Assembly: GCA_022843025.1 (NCBI GenBank)
Contig: JALHOL010000007.1
Location: 124,001 to 188,000 of the forward strand
Source: Paracoccaceae bacterium
GTDB taxonomy: Bacteria > Pseudomonadota > Alphaproteobacteria > Rhodobacterales > Rhodobacteraceae
Reading direction: 5' to 3'
DNA length: 64,000 nt
This document shows, one piece after another, positions 1 to 8,719 of the stretch (position 1 is its first letter; every line of letters starts with the position of its first letter). Below the pieces are notes generated by a model that ran no database searches, was not told the origin of the DNA, and was given only the letters and a program-made list of their open reading frames with translations. The position numbers and the translations under genes are program-made.

Positions 1-492
1 GATCGACTTGCCGCCCGTCGCCACGATGACCGAGTCCGCGCGCACCGGGCCACGGGCCGTTTCCACCTCAAACCCGTTTGCCACCTGCCGCACCGCACCG
101 AGGCTGGCCTCAAGCCAAAGCTCCACCCCGGCCGCCGTCATGTCGCGCAGAAGCATGGACACGATCTGCATGGCCGATCCGTCGCAAAAGAGCTGCCCGA
201 GGGTTTTTTCGTGCCAGGCGATCCCCGCCGCATTGACCCGTGCGATGAAATCCTGCGCCGTATAGCGCCGCAAGGGCGACAGGGCAAAGCGCGGGTTCTT
301 CCCAAGGAACCGCTCCACCCCCATCCCCGTGTTGGTGAAGTTGCAGCGCCCCCCGCCCGAAATGCGGATCTTCTCACCCGCCGCCTTGGCGTGATCCACA
401 ACCAGAACGCGGCGGCCCCTGCGACCCGCCTCGATGGCCGCGAACATACCTGCCGCGCCCGCCCCCAGAACCATGACATCCGTCTTGTGCAT
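1..492 (-). CDS. HI0933/BaiN-type NAD(P)/FAD-dependent oxidoreductase (N-terminal part only)
   Basis: The minus-strand frame starts at the ATG at 490-492 and stays open to the window edge (164 codons), so the C-terminus lies outside. The N-terminus has a dinucleotide-binding GAGAAGMFAA motif of a Rossmann fold, followed by the ISGGGRCNFTN signature typical of the HI0933/BaiN (AoA/RdsA) flavoprotein family, and ends in an ATGGKS stretch. Family members bind FAD and act on small metabolites or act as flavin reductases; the exact substrate is usually unknown. It is transcribed away from the tRNA-Gln gene that follows. The family is clear from these motifs, but the substrate cannot be inferred. 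Confidence 0.85.
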   Translation of the reverse strand, partial: MHKTDVMVLGAGAAGMFAAIEAGRRGRRVLVVDHAKAAGEKIRISGGGRCNFTNTGMGVERFLGKNPRFALSPLRRYTAQDFIARVNAAGIAWHEKTLGQLFCDGSAMQIVSMLLRDMTAAGVELWLEASLGAVRQVANGFEVETARGPVRADSVIVATGGKSI

Positions 493-594
493 GGCTTTCC
501 CTAACCGCTTGGAACGGGCGGCACAATCATGCTGAAATTCCGCTCACACCCTCTTGCACCCCCCCCCGGCCTTCGCTAAACACCGCCGCACGGT

Positions 595-669
595 TGGGGC
601 GTCGCCAAGTGGTAAGGCATCGGTTTTTGGTACCGACATACCTAGGTTCGAATCCTAGCGCCCCAGCCA
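595..669 (+). tRNA. tRNA-Gln (anticodon TTG)
   Basis: A cloverleaf can be drawn by eye. The acceptor stem TGGGGCG pairs with CGCCCCA. The anticodon arm TCGGT/ACCGA encloses the loop TTTTGGT with anticodon TTG. The T arm contains GGTTCGAATCC. Discriminator G and an encoded CCA end the gene at 669. It decodes CAA/CAG glutamine. Sequence downstream (670-1800) is lower in GC and holds gene fragments, so this tRNA 3' end is a plausible historic integration site, although no second copy of the tRNA 3' end was found nearby. Confidence 0.96.
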
Positions 670-819
670 GCCACGAACAGCGTTCGTGTCAAAAATTCTT
701 TCTTATACTTTATCGATGACAAGCCGCTACGGGTGCCCCAAGGGCTGCCCCAGAGGTTGACCTAATCTAGCCGATGAAGAAGGTTGCACGAACAGCGAGT
801 TTTCCACTGACAGGCTTTA

Positions 820-1203
820 ATGAGACAGCTTTTCGTTGCTTTCAACGACCTTGATCCAGACGGCATCGCAGAGATTCTCTCCATCGGGGAACTCTGGTGC
901 CGTAACTCGTCGGCAAATCAATCTTCTCTTCAGCATTTGGCGAGCAAGGGGGTCTTGCATGCCAGTCCTGGAGAGGTATCGAGCTTCTCAGAAACGGCAA
1001 GCTTGCGGAGCGTTTTACACGACATTCTTTTGCATTACGGACCCGAAAAAACATCCGGGCCATTCTCGGGACCTTTGGAAATGATCAAGGTGATGGGCGT
1101 GCCGTTTGAGCTTTTTTCAACTGAGTTGCTGGACGACTTCGGCCTCGTTGCTCACCTTGATGGTGATCAGGCCGTGCTTAGCAGAAAAAATAGAAAGCCG
1201 TGA
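820..1203 (+). CDS. hypothetical protein, 127 aa, unrecognised
   Basis: This open frame of 127 codons has an AT-richer composition and codon usage unlike its neighbours. No signal peptide or membrane segment is visible. The middle part (about residues 20-75) is helical and could be a small DNA-binding or interaction domain, but no motif is diagnostic. The upstream GACAGG at 807-812 gives only a weak ribosome binding site. It sits in the variable stretch just downstream of tRNA-Gln, which suggests accessory DNA. It may be a real small gene or a fortuitous frame; I do not recognise the family. Confidence 0.4.
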   Translation: MRQLFVAFNDLDPDGIAEILSIGELWCRNSSANQSSLQHLASKGVLHASPGEVSSFSETASLRSVLHDILLHYGPEKTSGPFSGPLEMIKVMGVPFELFSTELLDDFGLVAHLDGDQAVLSRKNRKP

Positions 1204-1407
1204 TCATGGACCAGCCGCATCGGGATTCAGAGCGGACAGCACCGCAGCGCCGTCAGCATCGGTCAGTGCCTCGCTGATCTCGTGTTGAAGGATGGCGTGG
1301 GGGACTGAGTGCACGCCACCCACATGATCCAGACTGTAGGCGAGGATTGCTTTTCTTAGTCTGGGTAAGGAAAGGACAGGTTCGGGGATGGGTGATAGCG
1401 GGGAGCA
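1204..1407 (-). pseudogene. possible 3' fragment of an unknown gene
   Basis: On the minus strand an open frame without a usable start runs from after a TAA (1408-1410) to a TGA at 1204-1206. The predicted peptide includes LRKAILAYSLDHVGG and LQHEISEALTDADG and has coding-like GC-rich third positions, ending next to the stop of the 820-1203 frame. It looks like the C-terminal remnant of a gene whose 5' part is gone. Upstream (1400-1530) is a pyrimidine-rich, low-complexity stretch with no coding character. The evidence is only the look of the peptide, so confidence is low. Confidence 0.25.
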
Positions 1408-1529
1408 TTAGGTATAAGTAATGGAATACCAACAAGAATCCCCCCTCAATCCCAGAGCAGCAGTTCCTCCCTACACACTCCTCCCCCCTAACGATCATAG
1501 GGAACAACCACCCCTCCTGCTCTATCCTC

Positions 1530-1808
1530 CTACCCCTCTATCCGAGCCATGTAGCCCTCCGAGCGGGGAGCCTGTCGCCACGCGATAAAGTCCGCCCGGT
1601 GGTCGGCCTCGATTTCGTCCAGCCCAAGCGCCTCGGTCGACACCGGCAAGGGACGACCAACAATAGCCTCCGACGCCTCGGCCATGACGCGCTTCAGTTC
1701 CCCAACACGGGTATCCGGTCGGTCAGGCGAGACGGAAAGGTGCGGGACGCGCTTGCAGAAGGGATCCGCACAAGTGCGGCCAAAACGCGTTATCGAAACT
1801 TGCTCTGT
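1530..1808 (-). pseudogene. possible 5'-truncated gene remnant
   Basis: A minus-strand frame runs from the end of the VPLPA-CTERM gene to a TAG at 1530-1532, about 93 codons. The peptide carries RFGRTCADPFCKRVPHLS, then an acidic helical stretch, and ends GYMARIEG. Only one internal ATG is in frame (giving 49 aa), and no start lies near the 5' end. Codon bias looks coding. The paired cysteines in TCADPFCKRV might bind metal. The most economical reading is the C-terminal remnant of a longer gene, cut where the VPLPA-CTERM gene now ends. The family is not recognised. Confidence 0.3.
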
Positions 1809-1809
1809 T

Positions 1810-2499
1810 TCAGTGGGCCATAGCCCCCGATGCGCCCCGACGGCGGCGCAGGGCGGCCAGTGTGGCGAAGGCGCCGATCAGCAGCAGGCCGCCCGCCGGA
1901 AGCGGGACGACCGCAGCATCATAGCGAACGGTCAAACCCTCGATCCGGACCTGATCCGAATTCCCCCGAACCCCGACCCCAAAGACTAGGCCCGCAGGTA
2001 TGGGGTCGGCAAAGGTATAGACCCGCTGCCCATTGGTCGGCGTGAGGAAGGCCAACTGAAACCCAAGCGGCTCTCCAAGGAAGAAGTCGAAGACATCATT
2101 GGTGTCGTTGTTGAAGAACCTAATGCTCTCCAACGATACACCGGCGGAGAATGAGAACTTCAAAAGCTCATTGTCGACGTTGGAAGCGGAACCACCGTCG
2201 AGCAGCGGGCTGGAGCAACCACCGGACGCGCCAACAAGCAAGGTGCCGCAAACGCCGAGGCCATTCGTGCCCCGGTTTATCTGGACGTTCGCGTTGATCG
2301 TTTCGGGTGCCGTATAGCGATAGCCGCTGACCGTCAGGCCGACACCGCTTTGCGAAAACGAAAGCGAGTCAGCTGTCACGTTCGGGCCGGTGAAATCGTA
2401 GGAAAAAGTGATCGGTGCGGCAGATGCAGCGGCAGATAAAAGCGCCAAAGGACCAGAGACCAGCAGCACCTGAATTAGTTTCCCAAGCATCGTATCCAT
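1810..2499 (-). CDS. VPLPA-CTERM sorting domain-containing secreted protein
   Basis: The protein is 229 aa. The N-terminus is a classical signal peptide (hydrophobic core LLVSGPLALLSAAASAA, likely cleavage after the Ala run). The C-terminus has VPLPAGGLLLIGAFATLAAL followed by a basic RRRR cluster: the motif, transmembrane segment and basic tail of the VPLPA variant of PEP-CTERM sorting signals, which is common in Rhodobacterales and is thought to be processed by a rhombosortase or exosortase-like enzyme. The middle is a beta-rich, Asn/Ser-rich ectodomain of unknown function. A cell-surface or matrix role is inferred. No sorting enzyme is encoded in the window. Confidence 0.85.
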   Translation of the reverse strand: MDTMLGKLIQVLLVSGPLALLSAAASAAPITFSYDFTGPNVTADSLSFSQSGVGLTVSGYRYTAPETINANVQINRGTNGLGVCGTLLVGASGGCSSPLLDGGSASNVDNELLKFSFSAGVSLESIRFFNNDTNDVFDFFLGEPLGFQLAFLTPTNGQRVYTFADPIPAGLVFGVGVRGNSDQVRIEGLTVRYDAAVVPLPAGGLLLIGAFATLAALRRRRGASGAMAH

Positions 2500-2808
2500 C
2501 CCCCATCAGACTGCGGCAGCAGCTTTCCCGATAGACTACACCCGTAGCGCCGCAGACAAGACATAGGAATTTTTGCACGTGTTGCTTTGCAACCCTCGGT
2601 TCGCTGTGGCGCTTTGCAAAACTCCGCCCTCGCCCATTGCGTGCAACCCATCGCAAGATGGGTGTAACCTTTCACACCCGCAGCCCTCCAAACCCCGCGA
2701 ATCGCCTTTGCAACAAAGGCAATCATGGCCCTGATTCAGCCTGGAGTGAGGCTTCTGGCCAGAACACAGGACGGACCCGAGGGAGTGTCGCCCCAGCTTT
2801 TCGAAGGC
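2500..2808. other. intergenic region
   Basis: About 300 bp between the start of the VPLPA-CTERM gene and the true end of the broken acyltransferase gene. It presumably holds the VPLPA-CTERM promoter. One perfect 7-bp hairpin with a 3-nt loop lies at 2704-2720, but no T-tract follows it. No convincing gene is seen. Confidence 0.4.
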
Positions 2809-3801
2809 TCAGGATGCTGCAGGTACTTGGGTGGTGCTTCGTACCAAACGCAGGATCGGTCTTTCCCAGATCACATAGTAGACCACACCAGCCAGCAGAC
2901 AGGTCACCACAGATGCAGCCAATGCGGTAATCCAATCCGCGTTGATCAGGGCAAAAAGTCGCGACGTCAGGGACAGTAGCGGATTGTGGATCAGCTAGAT
3001 CGCATAGGACGCTGCACCGCCAAAGACCATCCACCGCGGCACCGAAAATGCGCCTGACCTTTCGGTTCGGCAGAGCCAAGGGATCAAAGCGGCAATCGCA
3101 AAACCAATCAGCCAACTTCCTTCCCGCTGCCCGCCTGCCAAGCAGAACAGAAGGATAAGCAAGAATGAACTGCCCAGTGAAATCGCTAACGACACCGCCC
3201 TACCAGAAAGGAATAGCCATGCAGCTGCCACTCCAGCGATAAACTCGATGTTGATGGGGGCCAAGGCCAGCCGGAGCAGTGGGACATCGGGCAAACCAGC
3301 TATCGCACAGGCAAATATGGCAACGCCCCAGACCGCCAGACCCAATTCCACCGATCCCACCAAGAAAAACAACGCCGCGTAGATCATGTAGAAGACGAGC
3401 TCGTGCTGTAGGGTCCAGGCAACGGCCAGAACAGGAGGCAAGGACGTTGGAAACAATGTCCAACTGGAAAGCCAGCCCCATTCCCTCGAACTGTCGCTAA
3501 GTGTGGGCATAAGCGTGTATGCGAGGGCTAGCCCGACTGCGATTGGCCAGTAGGGCAAGAAAATCCGTTTCAACCGTTCAAACGCAAAGCGCCCAGCAGG
3601 GCGCGGGGCCACGCTCATCGTGTAATGAATGATGAAGCCAGAAAGCACGAAGAAAAAGTCGACGCCCAGATACCCATAGGCCAACACGGTCTGCACCCAT
3701 TGGGGCGGCGCAGCAACGAGTGCTGTCACGCTGATCACGGCATGGTGCAGGACCACCGCAAAGGCAGCAATGAAACGCCCAGCCTGAAGTGAGTTGATCA
3801 C
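2809..3801 (-). pseudogene. acyltransferase-3 family protein interrupted by an in-frame amber codon
   Basis: The frame opens with MINSLQAGRFIAAFAVVLHH, which contains the R-x10-H signature of the acyltransferase-3 (OafA/YrhL-like) membrane family, and continues through about eight hydrophobic segments. After 268 codons a TAG (2995-2997) follows SYAI. In the same frame the protein continues LIHNPLLSL..., another membrane segment and ERPILRLV to a TGA at 2809-2811, for 330 codons in total. Family members usually have Tyr or another hydrophobic residue in this SYAI-x-LIHNP segment, so a Tyr-to-amber change explains the break. The product would be missing its last helix. The enzyme would O-acylate a surface glycan. 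A sequencing error is possible. Confidence 0.8.
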
Positions 3802-4174
3802 TTAGTGTCCCCTTGTCCAGAAAGGGTCGGACGGATGATCTTGCGCTAAGCCCGTGCGCTCGACAGTAACAAAGGTGAATGACAAGTCGAGTCGCGTCCT
3901 AACCCTGACTTTCGCTGTGCATCACCCCGGATCCAGCCCGGGATAGTTTGTCGCAATTGTCGAAGAAACCGCTGGCGACCCGATCGGTTGCCTAGGCGAA
4001 CCTTCGGGGCAGATGCAAAAGCGTGAACAAACCCCCGGTTTTGGCGTGAATTGTCAAATTCTGCGCGCAGTTAGCCATATGCCCGCCACAGTTCAGGGCT
4101 TGAACTGGGGCGTTAACAAGCATTTACCAATACGGGATCGTCCCGTTTTGGGGATGACTGTCACGGAAGTGAAC

Positions 4175-6586
4175 ATGCAGACGATGGCACTCACAGCGAC
4201 CGGAGTGGTTCGGACCAACTCGCTGAATTTCGTTGAACAGGTCTTCGCGCTTTACGACGCGCATGTCCCACTGGTCATGCTGTCGGATGAGGCGCAGGCG
4301 GGAAACTTGCCGGGCATCACGGTCGACCGCTGCATTGTGCCGGTCGAACGGACAGGCTGGTTCACCGCACGGCATCCCATTGTTGACACCGATCAGATCG
4401 CCCAGATCAGCTATACGTCGGGCACCGAGGGGCAGCCCAAGGGCATCGTGCTGACGCATGCGAACCTTGCCGATGCGACCCGGCGGATCATCGACGCGAT
4501 GCAGATGACCGACGAGATCCGCGAATATGTTGGTGTTCCTGCCACTTACAGCTTTGGCCTTGCCCGCTATCGCGCCATCAGCGCGGTGGGCGGTCAGGCC
4601 TATATGCCACCGCGCGGCTTTGATCCGGCCGAACTGGCCCGGATGCTGGCGGCGGGTCAGGTCAATGCGCTGTCTGCCGTGCCCACCCTCCTGCGTATCC
4701 TGCTGGCTTCGCCCGAGTTGATGGGCGATGCGGGCAGCCAGTTGCGCTGGATGGAAATCGGGTCACAGCAAATGACCGCCGATGAGAAGCGGGCCATCCG
4801 GGCCATGTTCCCCAAGGCGCGGATAGTGCAGCATTACGGTCTGACCGAAGCCTCGCGCAGCACCTTTCTTGCGCTATCAGACGTTTCGGATGACCAGCTC
4901 GACTCGGTCGGTCGCCCCATCGGGAACACCGAAGTGGCCCTCGACAATGAAGGGCGCATCCGCATTCGCGGCCCCCATGTTGCCCAATCGCGGATTGATG
5001 CCGAAGGCCTGCACACCCTACTTAATGCCGAGGGTTGGCTTCAGACTAACGACCTTGGGCATCTGTCTGACGGCTATCTTTATTTCGATGGCCGCGCGGA
5101 TGACCTGATCAACTGCGGTGGTGTGAAGATCGTTCCGGATCAGTTGGAGGCCGTGCTGCGCGCGCGCCTTGCACCGGGCGCGCAGATCTGCGTGGCCCGG
5201 ATACCCGATGCAGACCGGGGCGATGGCGTTCTGGTCGCGATCGAAGGCGATGCCAAGGACACCGATCACGTGCGGCGTCTGGCCGACAGCGCCTTGCGTG
5301 ACATGGGCGTTGCGGCGGGTGGCGCATTGCAGGTGATGGCAGTGGACGCTATCCCGCGCACCGGAACGGGCAAGGCGCAGCGGCGCGTGCTCGCCGATCG
5401 TTTCACGGCGGAAAAGGACAAGTCCGCCCAGACGCGCGCCAAGGCGGGGGCCATCACCGATGTGCGATCCCTGTTCGAACATGAATTTCCTGGGCAAAGC
5501 ATCGGTGACACGGACACGTTTGAAACCCTGGGCGGCGACTCGCTGCATTACATCAAGTTTTCCATGGCTTTCGAAAAGCGCTTCGGCGCTTTGCCGGAAA
5601 AATGGGAAACGCTGACCACCGCCGACTTGCAGAACCGTGTTTCCGGATCGGCGAAGTCGTCATGGCTGCCGCTGGAAACCGTGACCTTGACGCGGTCCTT
5701 CTTCATTCTGTGTATCCTTGGGCTGCATAGCAATGCGTTCATCTACAGTTCAAACTGGGGCGCCGCCTATTTCCTGATCATGTTGGCGGGCTATTCGGTT
5801 GCACGTTTTCAACTGCCCGAAATCATCCGGACAGGCAGCGTGCGCACCTTGCTAGGGACGGTGCGGTCCGTGGCCATTCCCACCATTCTGGTTATTGCCG
5901 TGCTGGAGATCGTCACGCAGCCCTTTGACCCGCTTCAGCTGCTGCTGATCTCCAACTTTGTAGACCCGAAGAATATGGAAGGTTTCCTTTTCTATTTCGC
6001 GGAGTTCTACATCCAGTTGCTCTTGCTGACCGCGTTGCTGTTTTCAGTTCCACGCGTGCGCGCGTCATTCCGCGACCGTCCGATGGTCAGCGCGCTTGTC
6101 TTGCTGATTTCGGTCGTGGCGCTTGATCGCAGCATCGAATCCTTCTGGAACACCGACTACAACTATCACCGCACGCCGTGGCATTACGCCTGGGCCTTCG
6201 TGATCGGCATGGTGATGGCCAATGCCAAGGACCTTCCGTCGCGCCTGCTGGCGCTGACGGTCGCGCTGATCGCCGTGCTGATCGAATGGCAGCTCACCTC
6301 GGCGGCCTTCTACGTAGGCGGGGGCTGTGTGCTGGTGATCTTTGTGCGGTCCATCCGCGTGCCGGCGCAGGCAAAGATGCTGATCGCGAATATCGCGGCG
6401 GCGTCGATGTTCATCTATCTTGGTCACGAGGTGATCATTGAATTGATCATCAAGATTTTCGGCGAAAACAGGCCGTGGCTGGCGCTGACGGTGTCTATCG
6501 TCGCCGGTATCATGGGCATGCAGATCTATTCTTATTTGGAGCGGCGCTTCTTCGAAGTCAGGAAAGTCTGGAAGGAACAAACCTAG
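4175..6586 (+). CDS. adenylation-carrier protein-membrane acyltransferase fusion
   Basis: The protein is 803 aa from the ATG at 4175, chosen because GGAAG lies five bases upstream; a longer in-frame start at 4013 has no good ribosome site and would translate promoter-like sequence. Three parts are visible. Residues about 1-430 are an AMP-binding (ANL) domain with the P-loop motif YTSGTEGQPKG at residue 80 and the C-terminal catalytic lysine in RTGTGK (Lys400); its N-terminal lobe is unusually short. Residues about 435-500 are an acyl/peptidyl carrier domain with GGDSL, Ser456 being the phosphopantetheine site. Residues about 510-800 are a polytopic membrane domain that opens with RSFFILCILGLH, the R-x10-H motif of acyltransferase-3 enzymes. 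I infer that an acyl or amino-acid group is activated, loaded on the carrier and passed to a surface acceptor, comparable to DltA-DltC-DltB but in one chain. The substrate is unknown. Confidence 0.8.
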   Translation: MQTMALTATGVVRTNSLNFVEQVFALYDAHVPLVMLSDEAQAGNLPGITVDRCIVPVERTGWFTARHPIVDTDQIAQISYTSGTEGQPKGIVLTHANLADATRRIIDAMQMTDEIREYVGVPATYSFGLARYRAISAVGGQAYMPPRGFDPAELARMLAAGQVNALSAVPTLLRILLASPELMGDAGSQLRWMEIGSQQMTADEKRAIRAMFPKARIVQHYGLTEASRSTFLALSDVSDDQLDSVGRPIGNTEVALDNEGRIRIRGPHVAQSRIDAEGLHTLLNAEGWLQTNDLGHLSDGYLYFDGRADDLINCGGVKIVPDQLEAVLRARLAPGAQICVARIPDADRGDGVLVAIEGDAKDTDHVRRLADSALRDMGVAAGGALQVMAVDAIPRTGTGKAQRRVLADRFTAEKDKSAQTRAKAGAITDVRSLFEHEFPGQSIGDTDTFETLGGDSLHYIKFSMAFEKRFGALPEKWETLTTADLQNRVSGSAKSSWLPLETVTLTRSFFILCILGLHSNAFIYSSNWGAAYFLIMLAGYSVARFQLPEIIRTGSVRTLLGTVRSVAIPTILVIAVLEIVTQPFDPLQLLLISNFVDPKNMEGFLFYFAEFYIQLLLLTALLFSVPRVRASFRDRPMVSALVLLISVVALDRSIESFWNTDYNYHRTPWHYAWAFVIGMVMANAKDLPSRLLALTVALIAVLIEWQLTSAAFYVGGGCVLVIFVRSIRVPAQAKMLIANIAAASMFIYLGHEVIIELIIKIFGENRPWLALTVSIVAGIMGMQIYSYLERRFFEVRKVWKEQT

Positions 6587-6658
6587 GGGATCGCCGGTTC
6601 ACGCGATCCCCGCGCTGCCGAAATAGACACGGCCAAGACGACCGCCATTCTATGTGAT

Positions 6659-7648
6659 CTAGACCGTGTCGCTGTCGAGATAGCTTAGATACCAACGCCG
6701 CGCATCGGCGGCCGGGGCCGCCACCGCCGTCAGGGGGCGTGCGCCGAACCAGATATCGATCGGTCGCAGACGTTCGGGCAGCGGCACAAAACCCGCCTTG
6801 CGCAGGGTGCGGTAATTCGGTGACCACGGGTAGGACCAGGCCAGCACAAGCTCTGCCCCCCGATCCCGCATCCGCCCCAGTTCCGAAGCCAAAAGCCCAT
6901 CCAGATCGCGCTGTCCCATCGCCTCGAGCAGGTAGCCGATGCGCCCGCCATGCTTTGTCGCCTCGGTCGTGGCGACAAAGGCGCCGCGATCCCCTTCTGA
7001 CGCAACAACCCGATAGCCCCCGGCTGCGGGCCCGGTGAAAAGGCGTTGGTTTAGAAACGCGCGGTCCCGGCTGACCGCGCAACCCGTTTCGGGTGCAAGG
7101 CCGGACCAGAGCGCATCAGCCCAATCACCAAAACCAGTGATCGGCGTCAGGTGCTGATCCGCCGTGAAGGAAAGCGGAAAGTCAAAAGGCAGGCGAAACT
7201 TGCGCAGCAGAAATCCAGCCCGAAGTGGCTTGATTAGAAACGGCACCTGCCCAAGGGGCGCCCAGCCCATCTTGCCGAACCATGCCGGGGCCGCGTTGCT
7301 GTTGGGAAACCCCCAAACCAGATCAGCCCCCTCATCCCGGGCGAACCGGTCATAGGCCTGCGCCAGACGGGTGAACACGCCCTGCCCCCGCGCCTGTTCC
7401 AGCACAAAGGAATCCACGGCTTGCATCGCTGTGGCCGGATGCCCCGACAGGTTCAGCCGCGACCGGATATAGGCGGAAAGACCGACCACGTCGCCATTCC
7501 GGCGCGCCACGGCAAAAGGCCGGGGATTGGCCTGAAAGGCCCAGTCAATCGCGGCCCGCCCCGCCTTGCCCCGATCCATGCCAGAGGCGGCATAGGCCGC
7601 GAGGATATCCTCGCCCAGCCCTTCTATGGAAATCGCAATGTCTGTCAC
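6659..7648 (-). CDS. GNAT-family N-acetyltransferase
   Basis: The protein is 329 aa and soluble. The acetyl-CoA binding signature is seen at QARGQGVFTRLAQAY (motif A, about residues 90-105), preceded by a beta strand DSFVLEQ and followed by WGFPNSNAAPAWFGKMGW. The second half (about residues 190-310) has a further GNAT-like alpha/beta arrangement with NYRTLRKAGFVPLP, so this may be a double-GNAT protein. Its start overlaps the stop of the upstream polysaccharide deacetylase by 4 bp (ATGA), so the two are translationally coupled. It probably modifies an amino sugar or sugar nucleotide in cell-surface polysaccharide metabolism; the substrate is inferred from context only. Confidence 0.75.
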   Translation of the reverse strand: MTDIAISIEGLGEDILAAYAASGMDRGKAGRAAIDWAFQANPRPFAVARRNGDVVGLSAYIRSRLNLSGHPATAMQAVDSFVLEQARGQGVFTRLAQAYDRFARDEGADLVWGFPNSNAAPAWFGKMGWAPLGQVPFLIKPLRAGFLLRKFRLPFDFPLSFTADQHLTPITGFGDWADALWSGLAPETGCAVSRDRAFLNQRLFTGPAAGGYRVVASEGDRGAFVATTEATKHGGRIGYLLEAMGQRDLDGLLASELGRMRDRGAELVLAWSYPWSPNYRTLRKAGFVPLPERLRPIDIWFGARPLTAVAAPAADARRWYLSYLDSDTV

Positions 7649-8595
7649 CTGATGTCTTCCATAGCGCAGGACATCATGCCGAACCGGCTGCGCAGATCGC
7701 GAAAATGCGCAAGAATATTTGACAGACCCTGCAAATTGGCCTCGATCTCGCGGCCAAAGTTATGCGGGTGCCACCACAGGTGATATCCCTTGCCCTGCCT
7801 TGCCGCCGCCGTCATGCCCCGCTTGATCGTGGCGATGTGAAGCGGGTGCAAGGGTGCCAGCTTGCCCGCGCAGGGGCGCAGGAACCGGCTGGCAGGCACA
7901 TCGACAAGGCCTTTCCGTACCGCCGGATCAAAGACTTGCGATCCAAGCGCGCCGGAATAGGCATCCAGCAATCGCAACGCCCGTCTGGGCCGCGTTTGCC
8001 CCGCGCCGGGCAAGGCGCGATAGGCCCAACCTGATGCATTGCCCCGAAAATGCGTCAGGCCAAGCGCCTTGCACACCGCAAGGCTTTCATCGGAATACTG
8101 ATTGCGCGGAAAGACGATGGATTTTAGCGTCACGCCCCGCCGCCGCGCCAGCGTGAAAGCTGCGGTCAGGTCAGCGCGCAGGGCATCGGCCGTTTGCCCG
8201 TCTTCAAGGCAATAGTAATGCGACAGCGTATGCGTCCCGATCTCTTGCCCCGGTGTCTGGCTGATCCGGTCGACCAGCGAGGCGGCAAAGGAATAGGGAT
8301 CGCGCCGTTCGTCCGGGCCCACCTCATCAAGATAGGCATAGTTTGACAGGCGCGGGTCGCGATAGGCCGGGCGTTCGTCGGGCAGGCTGGCCAGCAATTC
8401 TTCTTTCGTTTCGCAGAACAGAAAGCCCACGGTGGCCCATGTTGCGCGGATGCCGCCCGCAGCGAACATGTCCAGCATCCGGGGAATCGCCTCGCGTGCA
8501 CCCAGAATGTTCTGGCCATAGCTCTGGCGATCCTCGGTGTCGCGCACACCCCAGAGAAGCTCGAAATCCAGGGAAATGACCAGTCTGCCGACCAT
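7645..8595 (-). CDS. polysaccharide deacetylase family protein (NodB homology)
   Basis: The product is 316 aa from the ATG at 8595. A GTG at 8634 would add 13 residues, but the conserved family start is at the GRLVISLDFELLWG block. Carbohydrate esterase 4/NodB features seen are the catalytic Asp-containing SLDFE near the N-terminus, the metal-binding IGTHTLSHYYC segment and the C-terminal HLWWHPHNFG block. The enzyme would remove N-acetyl groups from a polysaccharide or cell-wall glycan. No signal peptide is obvious. It is coupled to the downstream GNAT gene, which makes a deacetylate/re-acetylate pair on the same glycan plausible. It diverges from, and is unlinked to, the histidine kinase that follows on the same strand. 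Confidence 0.8.
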   Translation of the reverse strand: MVGRLVISLDFELLWGVRDTEDRQSYGQNILGAREAIPRMLDMFAAGGIRATWATVGFLFCETKEELLASLPDERPAYRDPRLSNYAYLDEVGPDERRDPYSFAASLVDRISQTPGQEIGTHTLSHYYCLEDGQTADALRADLTAAFTLARRRGVTLKSIVFPRNQYSDESLAVCKALGLTHFRGNASGWAYRALPGAGQTRPRRALRLLDAYSGALGSQVFDPAVRKGLVDVPASRFLRPCAGKLAPLHPLHIATIKRGMTAAARQGKGYHLWWHPHNFGREIEANLQGLSNILAHFRDLRSRFGMMSCAMEDIR

Positions 8596-8719
8596 GCAAC
8601 GAAACCCGATGTTTGCTTTTGTTAACGCGCGCACCCTGCCTTTCCCCCGCCCCCACGTCCAGTGCCGAGATGGATGCGCACCAACCTTCGCCTCGGCAGG
8701 GTGCCGTTGATCCGCTTGA

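Noticed and set aside
842-1084. Two other frames overlapping the 820-1203 hypothetical gene
   Set aside because: Shorter, with no ribosome site or coding bias advantage over the 820-1203 frame.
4013-4174. Upstream extension of the fusion acyltransferase to the ATG at 4013
   Set aside because: It lacks a ribosome site and reads through promoter-like sequence; GGAAG precedes the ATG at 4175.
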